Of a DNA stretch of 8,061 nucleotides, positions 5,825-8,061 are shown piece by piece. Position 1 is the first letter of the stretch, and each line of letters starts with the position of its first letter. Both the position numbers and the translations under genes were made by a program. Origin of the DNA: Candidatus Endomicrobiellum dinenymphae (GTDB taxonomy: Bacteria; Elusimicrobiota; Endomicrobiia; Endomicrobiales; Endomicrobiaceae); NCBI GenBank assembly GCA_020328135.1, contig JAIXNA010000036.1, positions 1-8,061 on the forward strand. Direction: 5' to 3'. The notes under the pieces are model-generated. The model worked only from the letters and a program-made list of their open reading frames with translations. It made no database searches and was not told the DNA's origin.

Positions 5825-8061
5825 GTGTTGAGAGGTATTTTAGGTACAATTTTTGGTTCCCAAAATGAAAGAGATATAAAGGCGATAAAACCGGTAGTTG
5901 CGAGAGTTAACGCTTTTGAGTCTGCCATAAAACAGCTTACGGATGACGAATTAAAAAATAAAACAGTTGAGTTTAGAGAACGTCTTGAAAAGGGGGCAAC
6001 TTTAGACGATATTTTGCCCGAAGCTTTTGCGTGCGTTAGAGAAGCTTCTGTAAGAACAATTGGTTTAAGACATTTTGACGTACAGATAGTAGGCGGTTAT
6101 ATACTTCACAAAGGCAAAATTGCCGAGATGAGAACGGGAGAAGGAAAAACTTTAGTTGCTACGCTTGCTGCATATCTTAATGCTTTGCCTCAAACTGGTG
6201 TTCATGTGGTAACCGTTAATGATTATCTTGCAAAAAGAGATAAGGAATGGATGGGCGCGATTTATGAAAAACTTGGTCTTACCGTTGGAAACGTCGGGCA
6301 CGAGACAAGAAACACGGAAAGAAAAGAAGCTTATAACCGCGATATAACTTATGTTACAAATAATGAGATTGGATTTGATTATTTAAGAGACAATATGGTT
6401 GTTTCAAAAGAAGACAGAGTTTTACGTCCTCTCGGCTATGCAATTATAGACGAAGTCGATTCTATTTTAATAGATGAAGCAAGAACGCCTCTTATTATTT
6501 CCGGCGCGGGTGAACAGTCAACGGATAAATACTATATTTCTGACAGAATAGTCCCTATGCTTAAGGGCAGAAAAGTTACCGAAAGCGAAGAAATAAAAGC
6601 AAAATACGATAATATCGACTTATCAAAGGGTTACGATTATCTTCTTGATGAAAAGAATCATTCTATTGTTTTAACGGAACAGGGTGTTCAAAAGGCTGAA
6701 AAAATATTGGGTATAAAAAATATTTATGATGATTTGCAATCTGAATGGGTGCATCACATAACGCAGGCCATAAAAGCGCATAATTTATATCGTCGCGATG
6801 TTGAGTATGTTGTAAAAGATGGTGAAGTCGTAATTGTAGATGAGTTTACAGGACGACTAATGCCGGGTAGAAGATGGTCTGACGGACTTCATCAAGCGGT
6901 TGAAGCAAAAGAAAATTTAAAAATTGCAGATGAAAATCAAACCCTTGCGACAATAACGTTTCAGAATTTTTTCAGAATGTACAAAAAAATCTCAGGGATG
7001 ACAGGCACAGCGTCAACCGAAGCAGCTGAATTCTGGGAAATTTATAAACTTGGAGTTGTAGAAGTGCCCACAAACAATCCGATGATAAGGAAGGATCATC
7101 CCGATGTTATATATAGAACCGAAAAAGAAAAAGACAATGCTATAATCAACGAAATCGAATCTCTGTGGAGAAACGGTCAGCCTGTTCTTGTCGGTACAAG
7201 GTCGATAGAAAAATCTGAAAAAATAGCCTCCATGCTTAGAAAAAAAGGCGTTCCTCATCAGGTATTAAATGCTAAGTACCATGCTGTAGAAGCTCAAATT
7301 ATTGCGACTGCAGGGGCAAAATCCGCAGTTACAATTGCTACAAATATGGCGGGTAGAGGTACGGATATTGTTCTTGGCGCAGGCGCTGTGCTTCAAAATG
7401 AAGAGGTTAAGAAATTAGGAGGACTTCACATAATAGGCACGGAAAGACATGAATCGCGAAGAATAGATAATCAGCTTAGAGGACGCGCAGGCAGACAAGG
7501 CGATCCGGGATCTACAAGGTTTTTCCTTTCCATGGAAGACGAGCTTATGCGTCTTTTTGGTTCCGATAAAATGTCCGTAATGATGCAGAGGTTAGGTTTA
7601 AAAGAAGGTGACGATATACAACATCCTTGGATATCAAAAGCAGTGGAGGGCGCGCAGAAAAAAGTGGAAGGAATGAATTTTGATATAAGAAAACAACTTA
7701 TAGATTTTGATAATGTTATGAATAAGCAAAGAGAAGCTATTTATATATTAAGAAACGAGATTCTCGAAGGGGAAGATATAACAGACACCATCAAAGATAT
7801 GATTAGCGAGTCCATTGAGGAAAAACTTTTTACTTGGGCTGCTGAAAAATATGCGGAAGAGTGGGATTGGACTAGCATAAGTACATGGTTGTCTAGGATT
7901 TTTGGTGTTAAATACGAAATTGAAAATAAAGATGAAATAAACTTTTTCTCAAAGGATGCTCTTCAAACTGATATTTGTGGAAGAGTCATTGAGTCGTATG
8001 AAAAAAGAAAAGAAGAACTTACTCCCGAGTTAATGGCTCAGATGCAAAGAATGGTATTCTT
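5825..8061 (+). CDS. secA: Preprotein translocase ATPase SecA (N-terminal ~745 residues; 3' end outside window)
   Basis: SecA is the motor that pushes unfolded preproteins through SecYEG by ATP hydrolysis. From GTG 5825 the frame is open without interruption to the window end (745 full codons and two bases). The start gives [16 protein letters not shown], the usual amphipathic SecA N-terminus; a TTG directly follows the GTG. NBD1 carries Walker A MRTGEGKT (102-109, Lys108) and Walker B IIDEVDS (207-213, Asp209), the same numbers as in E. coli. The preprotein cross-linking domain follows (about 228-370) and [20 protein letters not shown] spans 339-358. NBD2 has [10 protein letters not shown] (506-515) and the arginine-finger region [19 protein letters not shown] (544-562). 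The loop between these two motifs is short, so the variable insert seen in E. coli is absent. The helical scaffold starts around [12 protein letters not shown] (614-625), and a helical-wing-like part follows. The C-terminal linker and any zinc-binding tail lie beyond the window. No frameshift or stop was found on codon-by-codon reading. Confidence 0.97.
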   Translation, partial: MLRGILGTIFGSQNERDIKAIKPVVARVNAFESAIKQLTDDELKNKTVEFRERLEKGATLDDILPEAFACVREASVRTIGLRHFDVQIVGGYILHKGKIAEMRTGEGKTLVATLAAYLNALPQTGVHVVTVNDYLAKRDKEWMGAIYEKLGLTVGNVGHETRNTERKEAYNRDITYVTNNEIGFDYLRDNMVVSKEDRVLRPLGYAIIDEVDSILIDEARTPLIISGAGEQSTDKYYISDRIVPMLKGRKVTESEEIKAKYDNIDLSKGYDYLLDEKNHSIVLTEQGVQKAEKILGIKNIYDDLQSEWVHHITQAIKAHNLYRRDVEYVVKDGEVVIVDEFTGRLMPGRRWSDGLHQAVEAKENLKIADENQTLATITFQNFFRMYKKISGMTGTASTEAAEFWEIYKLGVVEVPTNNPMIRKDHPDVIYRTEKEKDNAIINEIESLWRNGQPVLVGTRSIEKSEKIASMLRKKGVPHQVLNAKYHAVEAQIIATAGAKSAVTIATNMAGRGTDIVLGAGAVLQNEEVKKLGGLHIIGTERHESRRIDNQLRGRAGRQGDPGSTRFFLSMEDELMRLFGSDKMSVMMQRLGLKEGDDIQHPWISKAVEGAQKKVEGMNFDIRKQLIDFDNVMNKQREAIYILRNEILEGEDITDTIKDMISESIEEKLFTWAAEKYAEEWDWTSISTWLSRIFGVKYEIENKDEINFFSKDALQTDICGRVIESYEKRKEELTPELMAQMQRMVF

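Noticed and set aside
5815..5868. 17-codon ORF starting at ATG 5815 as a SecM-like leader of secA
   Set aside because: It overlaps the secA start rather than preceding it, has no signal peptide or arrest-like motif, and its ATG abuts the AAGG with no spacing.
7013..7258. 81-codon minus-strand ORF inside secA
   Set aside because: It lies wholly within the conserved NBD2 coding region of secA on the opposite strand, and its Phe/Tyr-rich composition is what AT-rich antisense frames give.
1..8061. CRISPR array, tandem repeats, tRNA or defence/novel system genes
   Set aside because: No regularly spaced repeats, no tRNA-like cloverleaf and no unknown gene cluster were found; apart from the transposase relic all coding space is ordinary core genes.

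Overview
The window is an AT-rich bacterial core-genome segment. All recognisable intact genes lie on the + strand: lepA (EF-4), lepB (signal peptidase I), a short nfeD-family gene, a stomatin/paraslipin (QmcA-like) gene, hemW, and the first ~745 codons of secA, which runs off the right edge. I see no CRISPR array, tRNA, rRNA, phage module or recognisable novel system. The organism looks like a low-GC, Gram-negative-type bacterium. The gene set and the decayed transposon at the left edge would fit an endosymbiont-like lineage such as Endomicrobia/Elusimicrobiota, but that placement is a guess from general resemblance and not shown by the sequence.

Layout. Positions 1-167 (minus strand) hold a broken fragment of an rve-type (DDE) transposase, split by a one-base frameshift and continuing past the left edge. 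A plausible extended -10 promoter at 260-289 then leads into lepA (true start most likely 322). The 188-base gap between lepA and lepB holds a perfect 9-bp palindrome laid over a possible extended -10 promoter, and a second, imperfect hairpin just upstream of lepB. lepB, nfeD and qmcA form a tight unit: lepB and nfeD share an ATGA stop/start overlap, and one base separates nfeD from qmcA. After a 138-base gap comes hemW, then a 140-base gap with a near-consensus sigma-70-type promoter (TTGTCA-18-TATAAT), then secA from a GTG start.

Function. Four of the six genes concern the membrane or protein export: SecA drives preproteins through SecYEG, LepB removes their signal peptides, and the NfeD/QmcA pair is a membrane-organising module of the SPFH type. 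LepA is a ribosome-associated translational GTPase often found next to lepB in bacteria. HemW is a radical-SAM heme chaperone, so it hints at a heme-using protein somewhere in the genome, although no heme biosynthesis gene is visible here.

The observations most worth a second look are the transposase remnant, the palindrome over the lepB-operon promoter, the fusion of lepB with the nfeD/SPFH pair in one transcription unit, and three start-codon corrections (lepA, nfeD, secA).
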